DNA of 64,000 nucleotides, from positions 4,325,354 to 4,389,353 of the forward strand of contig CM041198.1 in assembly GCA_023078555.1 (NCBI GenBank). Reading direction: 5' to 3'. This DNA comes from Ulva prolifera (lineage: Eukaryota; Chlorophyta; Ulvophyceae; Ulvales; Ulvaceae). The position numbers were made by a program, and so were the translations under genes. Below are positions 19,730 to 30,398 of this stretch, in pieces. The notes under the pieces are model-generated. The model saw nothing but the letters and a program-made list of their open reading frames with translations, was not told where the DNA came from and ran no database searches. The number at the start of each line of letters is the position of its first letter. The stretch's first letter is position 1.

Positions 19730-22700
19730 ATGTCTAACTCCGATCGCTCTAACGCCAACGCTCCTCGCGAGGAGAGGCAGGGCGAGGCTGATCAGCAGCC
19801 ATTCGTCGACAGGGACGCTGAGCAACAGCTCCCTGACGAAGAGCAGCCCGCGGGCATGTTACTTCGTGGCGGACGAGTTATCCGACCACGTTCCTCTTCC
19901 CAGACTGGGCAGAGCAGTCAGCAGGTGCCCTTTTCCTCTCATGTTGTGAACGATCATGGTCACACTGAGTCATTCATTACGCTCGAGACGTTGACCGAAG
20001 CGCTGCGTGCATCTCGGGGACGTAACGAGCCTGATTTGTCTAAAGGAAAATTGCCTGAATGGAATTTTAAGACCGAAAGCTTCGTTGCGTACGAGCAGAA
20101 AGTCTTTCTGTGGTTAGGACAGTTCGAGTTAGATCATCTGTTGCAGCACGCACCGTCCGCGGACGAACAGCGTGTCCACGCTAGAGCAAGGACTCAAGTC
20201 CTTATGTCTTTGCCTGACGCGGATAGGACCACTGTCTATCGCATGTCACATCTGTGTGAGGCATGGGCCTATCTTACTGCAAAATATAGGCCTAGCACTG
20301 AAGCCGAGATCCACAGACTGTGGAGTCGCTTCAACTCTTTGTCACAGCGAAATAGAGACGTTGGGTCTTACTGTGGTGAAGTGATGAGTGTGTACACTCA
20401 ATTGGAGGCACTAGGTGCCGATGTGGGCCAGCGATGGCTCCGATTAAAACTTTTAGAAGTGGGGGAGGAGTTCAATGCCGTGCGCGGCGAAGTCCAACAC
20501 TCCTCCCCCCATGTCATCATTGCACGTTTGACTGAGCATGCTGATTAGCTCAAGCAGCAGCGGCTGCAGGCTAGGTCTGGACCGCCCGCGGGCAAACCAG
20601 GCCAAGGCTGGCGCAATCAGCAGCGAGGCGACGGTCCTGCGGTCGCCGCGCTTGACGCTGGCAAGGCTCCTCGCGAGGAGATTAGGACCTGCTTCTTCTG
20701 TAAGAAGAAGGGACACTTGCGTGCGAACTGCCCCCAGCGCAAACAGGCCGCGGCCAAAGATGTTTGTGCTGTAGAACTGCCTCAAGAGTTCCCGGATCAT
20801 GATGCATTAGCACCGTGGAATTTTATCATTGATAGCGGTTCTGACATTCACATTGTGGGCAATCGCGATATGTTCACTGAGTATGGTCCGTGCCAGAGAA
20901 CTGCCAATCCCGCGGGACCAGGCAAGATCCCCATTATGGGCAGGGGAACCATTCAGGTGAACCTGGGCACCTATGTGGATGAGCATGGGAATACGCATCC
21001 TCTGGATGTGGAAATCCCGGGTGTGTACTATGCGCCTGAGTGTCCATACAACATACTGAGTACTATGGGTCTTCGTCACGAGAAGATTTACTTAGATACG
21101 CGTAGGAGTGTGTTGTATGTCCCCGGTTTCGGAGACATGGCTACTGGTATTGAGGATGCGTCCAAACACCAGGAGCTGGATGAGGATAATTGTCGTGTCT
21201 TTGCTTTCAAAATGTGTTCCCTCAAGAAGCCTGTTCTTGAGGGTCATCCTGTTAACAGGGGAGTGGTATGGTCTGACCAGAGCAGTCCGACCTCTGTTGT
21301 GGAGGATCAGAAGCAGTGGTGTCATGTGGCCGCTGCGGCAATCGACCTAAAGCGCCCCAATGCTGGGGGAGCTGAGGTCCCACATGATGCTTACTTGCTG
21401 GAACCTGCATTTTTAGCTCATTTGTCGTTTCATCAGTCGACGTGGGTCTTAAAACGGATGCAGCCAAATAGTGATTTTTATGGTGACCTGAATTTGAAAG
21501 TTGACCCCGAGCCAATGGGGAATCGTTGTCACGGCTGCAGAATTGGCAAAGTGCCCGCGGGCAAAATCTCAGCCAATAATCGTGAGCTCTTAGGCCAGGC
21601 GAAATACCCTGGCGAGCAACTGCATGCTGATTTGGCTGGTCCCATCACTCCAGTTGGGATCGGCGGTGTGAAATATGTCTTGTTTGTGATGTGCGCCTTC
21701 ACGCGTTACACTTTCATTGTCGGTCTGCGTAAGAAGAGTGAGGCTGCGGCCATGATCTCTTACATCATTGAGCGCATTCGGGTGAATGTGGTGAAGCCAG
21801 GTGAACCGGGTGTGCGCATCACATAGGCTACAGCAAGATAGGAGCACCCGGGTGCTCCAGGAATCAGGGTGCGCATGAAGTGGGTGCGCATAGCCATGTG
21901 AAACCGAAAATCGCTCGGATTCCGATCTAAAGGCCTTTATAGTATTTATTGAGGTGTATGCCGTCCTAAGACGTGCCGAGATTGAAGATTGGCGGCATAT
22001 ACGACCCGCGGCAATACTGCAGAGAGCTTACCTGCGCACCTTGAGGGGTGCGCAAAGGTACAGGTGCGCACGGTGCACGTGCGCGTTGTTGTGAACAATG
22101 TTATACTGGAAGGGAACGACGTCGTTTTAGGGCTAACATGTAAGAAGGTGTGTAGACGGGCTTTGTCGAGTGATTTGGGTCCGTGAAAGCAATGATGCAG
22201 CTTGCAGCCTTCCAGCTGGCGCACCTGGGTGGGTGCGCAATCGTGACAGGTGCGCCCCCCGCGAGCGCTTGTCTGACACTGGTGTCTGCGTCTCGCGATA
22301 CCCAGGTCTCCAAACGGTATGAGCCGTGGTATTGCTGGTTTTTTTTTCGTGCGAGATTGCCGTGACTGTCCTGGTCACCGCAACTGTTGTTGTTGTCCAG
22401 TGCGTGCCTCCAGTGCGTGCCTCCAGTGCGTGCCTACGCAGCACCTCATCTGCTGGGGATACATACTAGAGAGGGATAAGCGCTGTGCTATATATACGTT
22501 GCGTGATGACGGATGATTGTGCATGCATCCACCTCTTGGAGTTGCGCATTGGGACGCGGCAAGCTATATTCATCAATGCGCGTGCCCAATGTAATGCATG
22601 GCCACTGTGTAACTATTGCTGACTTGTAGCTTGCTTGCTTCTTCCCGGAGCTTGCCGACGGGCATGTAGAGTCGCTGAATTGTCCAAATCGACGACGTGT

Positions 22701-25700
22701 TTGGCTTAAGCTTAGCCATTCCCGCCATGCTTCTTCTGAGCCATACAATACGATTCATATCTCACTGTTGACTTGAGGTTGTCCGCTTTACCCATACTGA
22801 TGCCCGAGCCCGGAAGTTGTGCATGTCAGTCGCTGCGGCAGTGACCAGTTGCCCCTTGTTGCCACTCTGCAACGTTAACGCTGTGACGCAGATCACAAGT
22901 CAAGGGCAGCTGAAGATTGCCCTCTTATATTTTGAAGCAGAGGTGACATGTCATGTCAGGGCGACAATTAGTATCGTATTGATTGCGAGACGCTGACGTA
23001 CTCTCGCAACGTCGTCGATGTCTTGCACTGCCTTTGTTGTGGCACGAGCTGCCTAGGCAGCCGTGCCTTGGCTCAAGCTATCTTGATACGCATCGCTCTG
23101 TTTACTTGATAGTATCATGCCACTAGCAGCTGTCCAGGCTCGGCAACTGCAACGGTGCCTGCAACTATCGGCACCACGCAAACATAAGTCCTGGATCTAG
23201 CGCTCACGCTGACGACTCCGCGCCAGAACGATAATCTTCCTACATGGTATGCTCCCTCTTCCAGTTCTGGGTCAAGGCACTTCATTCAAGTTCGCGTTGG
23301 TGATTCGCGAGTCTCGCGAGCAGGCCCGCGGGCCTCGCAAAGACCATAGCTTCATGCTTGAAGTTTTACAAATAGTTATGGATAACCTTCGCAAATAGTT
23401 GATACAGTACAGCGAATACGCACGAATTGAAACCTTGCCGTTGCACTGTGTCGGGGGCTGGTGCAGTACAGTTTTGCGTCACTTGTGTGGCTCCACATGC
23501 AAAGGCAGCCGTCATGCAAGTCAGGAACTCCTTATGTTGTGGACATGCGACTATCTAGATTCGTAGCTTAGTCTGTTACGCCTGATGTTGACCGTTCACA
23601 GCGTCGTTGTCACAGAGATTACCAAGCAATGTGAATCTGTGCTTGAACAATGTGATTTGGCAGTGCATTGGATCTATCAAACGCTGATAGCAACTTATGC
23701 AACTGTGCCTATGCAGCATGCAGGCATTTCAGGAGAAGCATGCAGGCATTTCAGGAGAAGCGTACATCGAGACTAAAAGCCATGGTGACAATGGTCATTA
23801 AACAAACAAGACGATATGCACAGATGGTCAGGTATCACAAGGTACGGCGACTGTTACACCAATCTATGCATCTTATCAGATCTGATGCTGCCATCATGCA
23901 GTGTACCACAATGCTTGCCATGGCTGTCCGACCATGAGCCCTTACCATATCACATTCTTGCAGGTCTGCAGCATCCGCATCGCAATGGTCATGCAAGAAG
24001 CATGCTTTGCTATGGCCGCAAGTTTCCCAGTCAGCCTGTGGCATTGTGGTGTACTCTGTCTGTGAGGCGGGCTGGTAAGATGCTGAGCCGTTGTTGCGAT
24101 TGTTGTGCTGCTTCCATGGTCTAGCACTCTCATCCAAACTCTTGAGTGCAGGTCAGGGTTGCCTAAACTTCATTTAGACAACATGATTTACTTGCTTAGC
24201 ATGACAGGTGTGTATTCACCCTCCTGCTAGAGTTTCGCATGCCCGAAGACTTGTGCAACACAGCGTTACTACTGTTTCGGACCGCCTGGTGAACTTGGTA
24301 CCTGGAAGGTTGACTCGGGTGTATTGTTGCAGTACAACCACTGACAAGTGTGTTGTTATGCAGGCTGGCCAACTAGCAAGACCAAGGGAAGGCCACGCTG
24401 ATACAATACAGAGTTCGAAGTTTATTTAGTTGACTTCGTCCACTTGACTTGTCTTTCTGTGTTGGTGAGTGCTTGCAGTTTCGCAGCGCATTGTGACAAG
24501 TGCCTAGCTAGCAGGATGTATATGATTGTAAACATGAACAGTAATCAACCAGATACGACATGGGACAGTTCTATACAATAATAGCGATGATTGCCCGTGA
24601 TATCGATCCCTGTGGTCTTGTCTGCGCACCTAATCGGCGCGTGCCGCGGCTGCTTGCGCACCAGGTAGGCGCACAGTCAGGCGCACCCCCCAGGTGCGCC
24701 GATTAAGTGAGGCGGCGCAAGCTAGAAAGTGCGCGCCACCAGGTGCGCAACGGAACCCCTGAAGAGCGCAGCATCGCCGCGAGGCTCGCGGAGAGGCGTA
24801 TACACTCGCTGAACATATATAGTTTAATCCCCGGGAAGGGCCAAAGCGGCGGAGCCCAGGTGTGGCATGGAGCAAGCCGGATACGTTGAAACAACAGCTC
24901 AGGAGATACGATCACACCCCAACTCCCACCGACATTAAAGGATCTGCAATAACAGAGTCTAAGACGTTATATGGACTGGCTAGCGGACCCGGAACCTGTA
25001 ATGCTGACGCCTAGACTGATGAGGAAGTCCAAGAGCCTCGCCTGCTACTGAACACTGTATGTACGCGATTTCGAAAGATAGCGACGCGCAAAACGCATCG
25101 TAATGCCAAGAAATTGTCAATTATATCGATACTTCGGTTCCGCGTCACACCGTACCCGGACGAGTGCAGGGCACTGGGCTCGGCGTAAGCCTCTGGTGCA
25201 CACACAACTCGAATGAGTGTGCGAGCACGCACGCCAACATCGCAAGTCGCACGTAAGTATTTCACATTGGCTTATTAAAATGCTATGGAACGGTGACATT
25301 CCTTTCAAAGCACCGAAGCACCTCAATTTCGGTCAGTGACCCCCCGGGGCAGCTCACCGACTTCATAGCTGTGCCACCCAACTCGGCGCACCGCAGCGCA
25401 AACGGCAAACAGGAACCTCAGAAAAACATATTTTTAGCTTACACGAGCGCAGGCGCGCAAATTCAAGTTACTCTGAAGGACTTACGCCAACGATGCGCGA
25501 CAGGGCGAGCAACCTATACAACGCACTTCCGCTCCGAGAACAACCCGGGCAGGTTGTGACGGAAGCCCAAACTTCAATTTAATATCATATCAGCGATACC
25601 ATGTCGTGGTATTGGCTTGTAGGCATGCGGTATCACCTGTAGGGGCTCGACGACCCCAGTGACCTGCTTCGCGGAAACACCTGTGGGAATGCGAGTACCT

Positions 25701-28700
25701 CACCGATTGTGTTGGGAACAAGTTCACTGAGATACCAAGACCACAGGCTATCTTCAGCAGTTAAGTTGAGGTGATTTAGAGGAGTTTGTGGTGATCTTGA
25801 GATTTCACCTTTCGCCGCGCACCCGGCACGCGCACCCAGGGTGCGCGTGCCACGCATAGCCTATGTGATCCTTCACACCGACAAAGGGGGAGAGTTCATG
25901 GTCGAGGCCTTAAAGCTCTACCTCCAGCGTCGTGGCATCACTCACCGCACCACCCCCACAGTTGATCATCGCTGTAATGGCATGATCGAGCGGAGGATCG
26001 GTATTGCTTTCGAGGCAGTCCGAGCTGTACTGCTTGCGAGCGGTCTTCCTCTGTTCCTGTGGATTGAATGCCTTGCCAGTGTCATCCATGGTCACAATCT
26101 CACGCCGTGCTCGGCGCTGTACCATGACAAACTGGCAATAATGATGAAAGCTCAGAAAGCTCAGCGTGATGCCAATACAGCTGCGGATGTATAGCAAGCT
26201 GAGCGGGCTAATAAGCGCATGAAAAAGGCCGAACGTGATAAGTTGCGAGAGGAGGAGAAGCGCAAGTGGGAGTTGCTCACTATGACAGAACTGGACGAGT
26301 TTTTGACCAGGTCTTGTGACAAGGATATCATTCCCTACATGTCTTTTTTCAGAGACACCTCCGTTGAGGTGTTCCAGGATTTGGTGAAGCAGCAGCGTCC
26401 ATGGGGGGTTGAGGTGTATGCGTATCCTAGGGATGATCACTTGCGGAAATTGTCCGCAAGGGGTATGGTAGCATACTGGGTTGGTGCTGGGCTGGGGCCC
26501 AGCATGCAGCGTGTGTACGCCCAGGACGTTCCTGGGGGTAGGGTTGTGGTGGTGCGGCAGATCATGTGCACCACGGATCAGGTGATCCGACACGTACGTA
26601 AGTACGATGCGTCCGCTGTTGTGGACAAGAGAGAACCTGCAGAGTTTGCGAACTCCCTACAGGTTGTCATTGAGGGTGATGACGAGGGTGTCCGCGTGAC
26701 TGACAGTGATGTCCCCTCGTTCGTCACTGACTCCACACATGATGGGGGAGTGCTGCGACGTCTGCGTGAATTCTCGCACGCCCCCCCAGGTCATGGTAGA
26801 GTCCCTGTCATGGACATGACGTTCAGACAGGACGCACTGCCTGATGAGGCAGTGTACTCTCCACGTATCGGCGCAGGTTCCTCCGCTGAGGTGCTCCGGC
26901 GTGACCCTGCGCGGGAAACACCGGAGGTGGCCAGGCACACCATGCATCGCACGCGTGCGATTGCTCGTGCAGCTGCCCACCCTGACGTTGAAGTTCCTCC
27001 TCGGGTCCCAGGCCAGGCGCGCCTATCTGGGGCCCCTCCAGCACGCACTGTCGAGTATGTGGTGACTCGCAATGCCCGGCTCCATGACCCTGGCATCAAA
27101 GCTGCATCTGTCCTGCCCATGCCTTCACTGTCGTCTGATGATTCCATGGACGACGATGATGACGACGACGGTCCTGGCATCTATGATGAGGACGATGCGG
27201 ATGAGATGGAGGAGTACACCATCAGCGATGATGAACGGGCTGCAGCTCATCAGAATCGCGAGGCTCAGCGGGTTCTATCAGGGAGTAATTCGGCTGCGGC
27301 CTCAGCATCTGGCGCGGGAGCAGTAGCTAAGCCCCTGCGAGGGGCTGAGGGGCTGAGACCTTCCTGGGAGGATGAGCCAGATGAAATTGAGATGGAGTCC
27401 GGATCCGAATTAGGGGGAGAGATCCAGGCTGCCCCCTCTGCCGCTGTCGGGGTTGATTTGCCTGATGAGGTAAGAGCCATTCCAGCTGCTCTTCCCCGCA
27501 TTAAAATCAATCCTCTTGTACGTAGACGCCTTGTTCCTTTGGCTGTGGATGTAGCTGCTGTGCATGAGCCCGCGGGCTCTGATCATGCTAGTAGTGAAAC
27601 AGTAGTAGCTGACATCAAGTCTCCAGGCTGCAATCAGGACACATCAGCCGCGGCTGACTGTGGAGTGTCCGGTGCAGGCCTGAAGCATCAGCATGGGGAG
27701 TCTGGTGAGCAGCACAGTGCTCAGCGTCGTGGGTCGCGCAGAGCAGCTGCCGCCAGGAAGCAGAAGCCTTCCGACCCTGATCTGCCTTCTATGAAGGAAG
27801 GACTTGCGGGTCCAAACAGGGATGCTTGGCTGCGTGCCATGCAGGAGGAGGTGGAAGCACTGGGTGAGCACGGGACTTTTATGTTGTGCTATCTGCCTGC
27901 GGGTAAGAAAGCTATCTCGGGCAAGTGGGTGTTCAAGATCAAGCGCGGACCCGCTGGTGAGATTCAGCGTTACAAGGCACGTTATGTAGCTCGTGGTTTT
28001 TCTCAGGTAGAAGGGATAGATTTCTTCGAGACTTGGTCCCCTGTCGGTAGTTACGCGACACTGCGTGTGTTGCTGTCCATTGCTGCTCAGGAGGATTTGG
28101 AGATTAGGCATATAGACATACAGTGTGCTTTTCTTAACGGTGACCTGGAGGAAGAGGTTTTCGTTGAACAGCCCCCGTACTTCACAGACGGGACAGCACG
28201 TGTATGGAAATTACATAAAACACTGTATGGCCTGAAGCAAGCCGCTCGCGAGTGGCATAAAGCTTTAGTAAAGGTCTTGGCTGAACTGGGATTTGTGTGC
28301 GCACAAAGTGATCCTGGACTGTATGTCAGAACAACTGGTCGATGTCTCATTTTTCTGTGGGTAGATGACTTATTCTTTTTCAGTTGCTCCGCGGGGCTGC
28401 AGGAAATCATCAGTGTCATTCTCACGAAATTTGAAGGCAGAGATCTAGGTGACCTGTCTTGGGCACTTGGCACTGAGATCACGCGTGATCGAAAGGCCAA
28501 AACAATCACAATGACACAACGTAACAAAATCCAGAACTTGCTGGACAAGTACAGCATGTCTGACTGTCGTAAATCTCCCACTCCATTAGTGCCGCGGCAA
28601 CAGCTAAGGAGTGTGAAAGAGCATCCTGACCTGGAAAAAGCCAGTGCTGCTGAGCATTCCAGGTTCATGAGTGCTGTAGGAAGCATCCAGTATATTGCAG

Positions 28701-29326
28701 GAGTGACACGACCTGACCTGAGCTATGTGTCACATGCCCTGGCCCGGCACATGTCTAGTAGTCTGAACGAACATTGGTCTGCCGTGCAACATGTTCTGAG
28801 ATACCTGCAGTCCACGAAAAATCTAGGAATAAAATTTGTAGGCTCTAAGGGACATGGGTGTTTACTAGAGGCTTTTTCAGATGCGGATTTTGCGAATTCT
28901 GCGGATCTCAAGAGTGTATCTGGTATGATTGTTCGGGTGTATGGGAACTGTGTTCTCTGGCGTTCGAAAAAGCAGAGTATAGTGGCTGGGGATACAACAG
29001 AGGCTGAGCTCATTGCGATGAGCGCAACAGCCAACGAGCTCATGTGGATGAAGCAATTGCTTCTCGATGTGAAGCTTGTCCCACATAAGCCGACTCTGTG
29101 GGGTGATAATAAGAGTGCCAATATTTTGACAGTGAATGCTGTGTCCACTGACAGATCCAAGCACATTCGTGTGCAGCACTTGCGAGTGCGGGAATATGTC
29201 CAGATGGATGAACTTAAGATAGCATGGGTTAGCACTGTCGATCAGTTAGCGGATGTGTTTACTAAAGTGCTGCCTGGACCTGCCTTGCAAGAAGTTCGTA
29301 ATAAACTCCAGCTAGTGGAGACTTAG
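19730..29326 (+). pseudogene. Element C gag-pol (fossil, few breaks)
   Basis: Gag starts at 19730. A zinc knuckle near 20695, protease (IDSGSD) near 20830 and integrase up to 21819 follow. After the DNA-element insertion the integrase resumes at 25868 with HTDKGGEF. A long open stretch (26219-29326) then covers the integrase C-terminal region, acidic linker, RT (WVDDL near 28360) and RNase H to the normal end QLVET. Only a few breaks apart from the large insertion are apparent, so C is younger than B. Confidence 0.85.
21820..25867. mobile_element. 4048 bp DNA element, family unknown, no transposase seen
   Basis: It interrupts an integrase codon run that is continuous in the other copies. Its ends are an exact 11 bp inverted repeat, CACATAGGCTA at 21820 and TAGCCTATGTG ending 25867. 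The target AT is repeated on both sides (21818-21819 and 25868-25869); a 3 bp ATC duplication with a shifted end is equally possible. Both ends are dense in GGTGCGC/GCGCACC repeats (about 21880-22260 and 24640-25850), like the subterminal repeats of CACTA-type elements. The interior has only short random-looking frames, so it appears non-autonomous. The 25010-25560 part may have been captured, but no family is recognised. Confidence 0.75.
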
Positions 29327-29343
29327 CAGGGTTTATGGGGGAG

Positions 29344-29691
29344 TGTCACAATGCATGCGCCTGCGGGCAGCAGCGTGGTGACAGGTGCACCCATGCACGG
29401 ATGATCCGCGGATCACGTGTAGGGGTAAGCGGCCAGCGGGATTGTCCCGGAGTAGTGAGGGAGATCCTGCGACGATCTCCCGCCGTGATCTTGACTATTC
29501 AGTGTGCATATATTGCTGTGCACACAGAGAGCTGTCATCATTATTCTCACTGTTTCACGGTACTAGCTGTATCCTGTCTCCCCTTAGCATCTCTCTGGTT
29601 CTACCTCTGTGCGCAGTAGGTATGAGATGCTGGCCTCCTGACCTGACATAAGACTGCGTGTCTGATCTGCGAATAGATAGCCTTTCTGACA
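29344..29691 (+). repeat. Element B 3' LTR (outer right LTR of the nest)
   Basis: 348 bp, preceded by the purine tract AGGGTTTATGGGGGAG and followed by TGCTC, which matches the sequence before 6325. It is closest to the split LTR at 6325/12940. It could be a B-C chimera if the recombination crossed within the LTR. Confidence 0.85.
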
Positions 29692-29696
29692 TGCTC

Positions 29697-29712
29697 TACC
29701 ACTGGACACTTA
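29697..29712. repeat. Right half of the 42 bp A-box hairpin insert in element D
   Basis: TACCACTGGACACTTA completes the insert begun at 6299. It is followed by CACT, the repeat of the flank at 6295. Confidence 0.6.
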
Positions 29713-29911
29713 CACTCGCAGTTGCCGCAGACGAATGTGCTTGGATATGTTAGTTGACACAACGGTCACAACTAAGATGTTGGCACTTTGATGATCACCC
29801 CACAGAGTCGGCCTACAAGGAACAAACTTCAAATCAATCAGCAAATGTTTCGTCCACATCACCTCATCGGCTACAACACTCACCGCAACAAGCTCATCTT
29901 CAGTCGTTTCT
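29713..29911 (-). pseudogene. Copia element D, RNase H region (fossil)
   Basis: The minus frame keeps ETTEDELVAVSVVADEVMW, LLIDLKF and PTLWGDHQSAN, matching the RNase H end of element A (TTEAELIAMSATANELMW). It continues into 6298-6138 on the other side of the B nest. Upstream it is cut off by a piece of TRIM LTR at 29912. Broken and truncated. Confidence 0.75.
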
Positions 29912-29935
29912 TGTTCGAATGCAAGCGCGAGTGGA
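29912..29935 (-). repeat. TRIM LTR terminal remnant
   Basis: TGTTCGAATGCAAGCGCGAG and the next few bases match the ends of the LTRs at 3898 and 4369. It is directly joined to the D fossil, so a TRIM or its solo LTR once interrupted D and was later truncated. Confidence 0.6.
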
Positions 29936-29979
29936 TGTAACAATGCGCTTGCGGGTGCCACAATGCATGCGCCTGCGGG
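29936..29979 (+). repeat. Duplicated LTR tip (two extra U3 starts)
   Basis: TGTAACAATGCGCTTGCGGG and TGCCACAATGCATGCGCCTG precede the true-looking LTR start at 29980, giving three successive versions of the first 20-24 bp of a copia LTR. Confidence 0.6.
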
Positions 29980-30149
29980 TGTCACAATGCATGAGCCTGC
30001 GAGCAGCAGTGTGGTGACAGGTGCACCCATGCACGAACGATCCGCGGATCTAGCGCAAAGGTAAGCCGCCAGCGGGGTTGTCCTGGCGTAGCGAGGGAGA
30101 TCCTGGCGTGGATCTCCCGCCGTAATCTTGACCTGTAGGTGTGCATACC
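29980..30149 (+). repeat. Truncated copia LTR
   Basis: Starts TGTCACAATGCATGAG and follows the family through the CCGCGGATC palindrome and GATCTCCCGCCG block to GTGTGCATA, where similarity stops. It has lost its 3' half. Confidence 0.75.
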
Positions 30150-30398
30150 AGAGTGATTGCGAAGACTCGCTACGTCATGCGCCCGGACAGGATGCCCAAA
30201 TAATTGTTTTCGATTTTTCGGCAGTCGCTGGAGTGGCTACAGGGACAAACAGTCAGATAATCTCTTCGAGGTTTGTTGATCGCGTGCTTGACCGGACCGG
30301 ACAGCCGAGGTCATTGTTCTGGCGTTCTTCACACCGATGCCACAGCGCTTATTAAGTCGGTGCTAAGTACCGTTCGGCATTGTGTACAATTAGGCGTC
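30150..30398. other. Leader of the pogo/Tc5-type transposon, terminal repeat not found
   Basis: No coding signal is seen. The left end of the neighbouring transposon should lie here, but no inverted partner to the 32700-32860 side could be made out. Confidence 0.35.

Larger units (their letters stand above)
19424..29343 (+). mobile_element. Ty1/copia element C interior, broken
   Basis: C was inserted into B after GAAGC (19071-19075). Its interior runs 19424-21819 and 25868 onward, split by a 4 kb DNA element. C's own 3' LTR and the second GAAGC copy are missing, and the sequence runs straight into B's 3' LTR. The simplest reading is loss by recombination between the homologous 3' parts of C and B. 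The crossover point cannot be placed, so the last part of the interior may be C or B. Confidence 0.75.
6325..29691 (+). mobile_element. Ty1/copia element B, broken, with nested insertions
   Basis: The outer LTRs are 6325-6363 plus 12940-13248 (split by element A) and 29344-29691. Both are 348 bp when insertions are ignored, and the unit is flanked by TGCTC (6320-6324 and 29692-29696). I counted about 12 differences between these LTRs, against more than 20 between the 29344 LTR and the middle LTR at 19076. That pairing, with the shared duplication, identifies them as one element. B's own interior is 13249-19075, interrupted by a SINE. It carries about ten breaks. The last few hundred bases of its interior are lost or merged with element C. 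Confidence 0.8.

Noticed and set aside
21989-25559. Genes inside the 4 kb DNA element
   Set aside because: All frames are short, overlapping and rich in repeat-derived residues. None resembles a transposase.
6325-29691. Tandem copia array produced by unequal crossing over
   Set aside because: A tandem would show a purine tract and interior end before the middle LTR. Here the middle LTR follows RNase H coding sequence directly.
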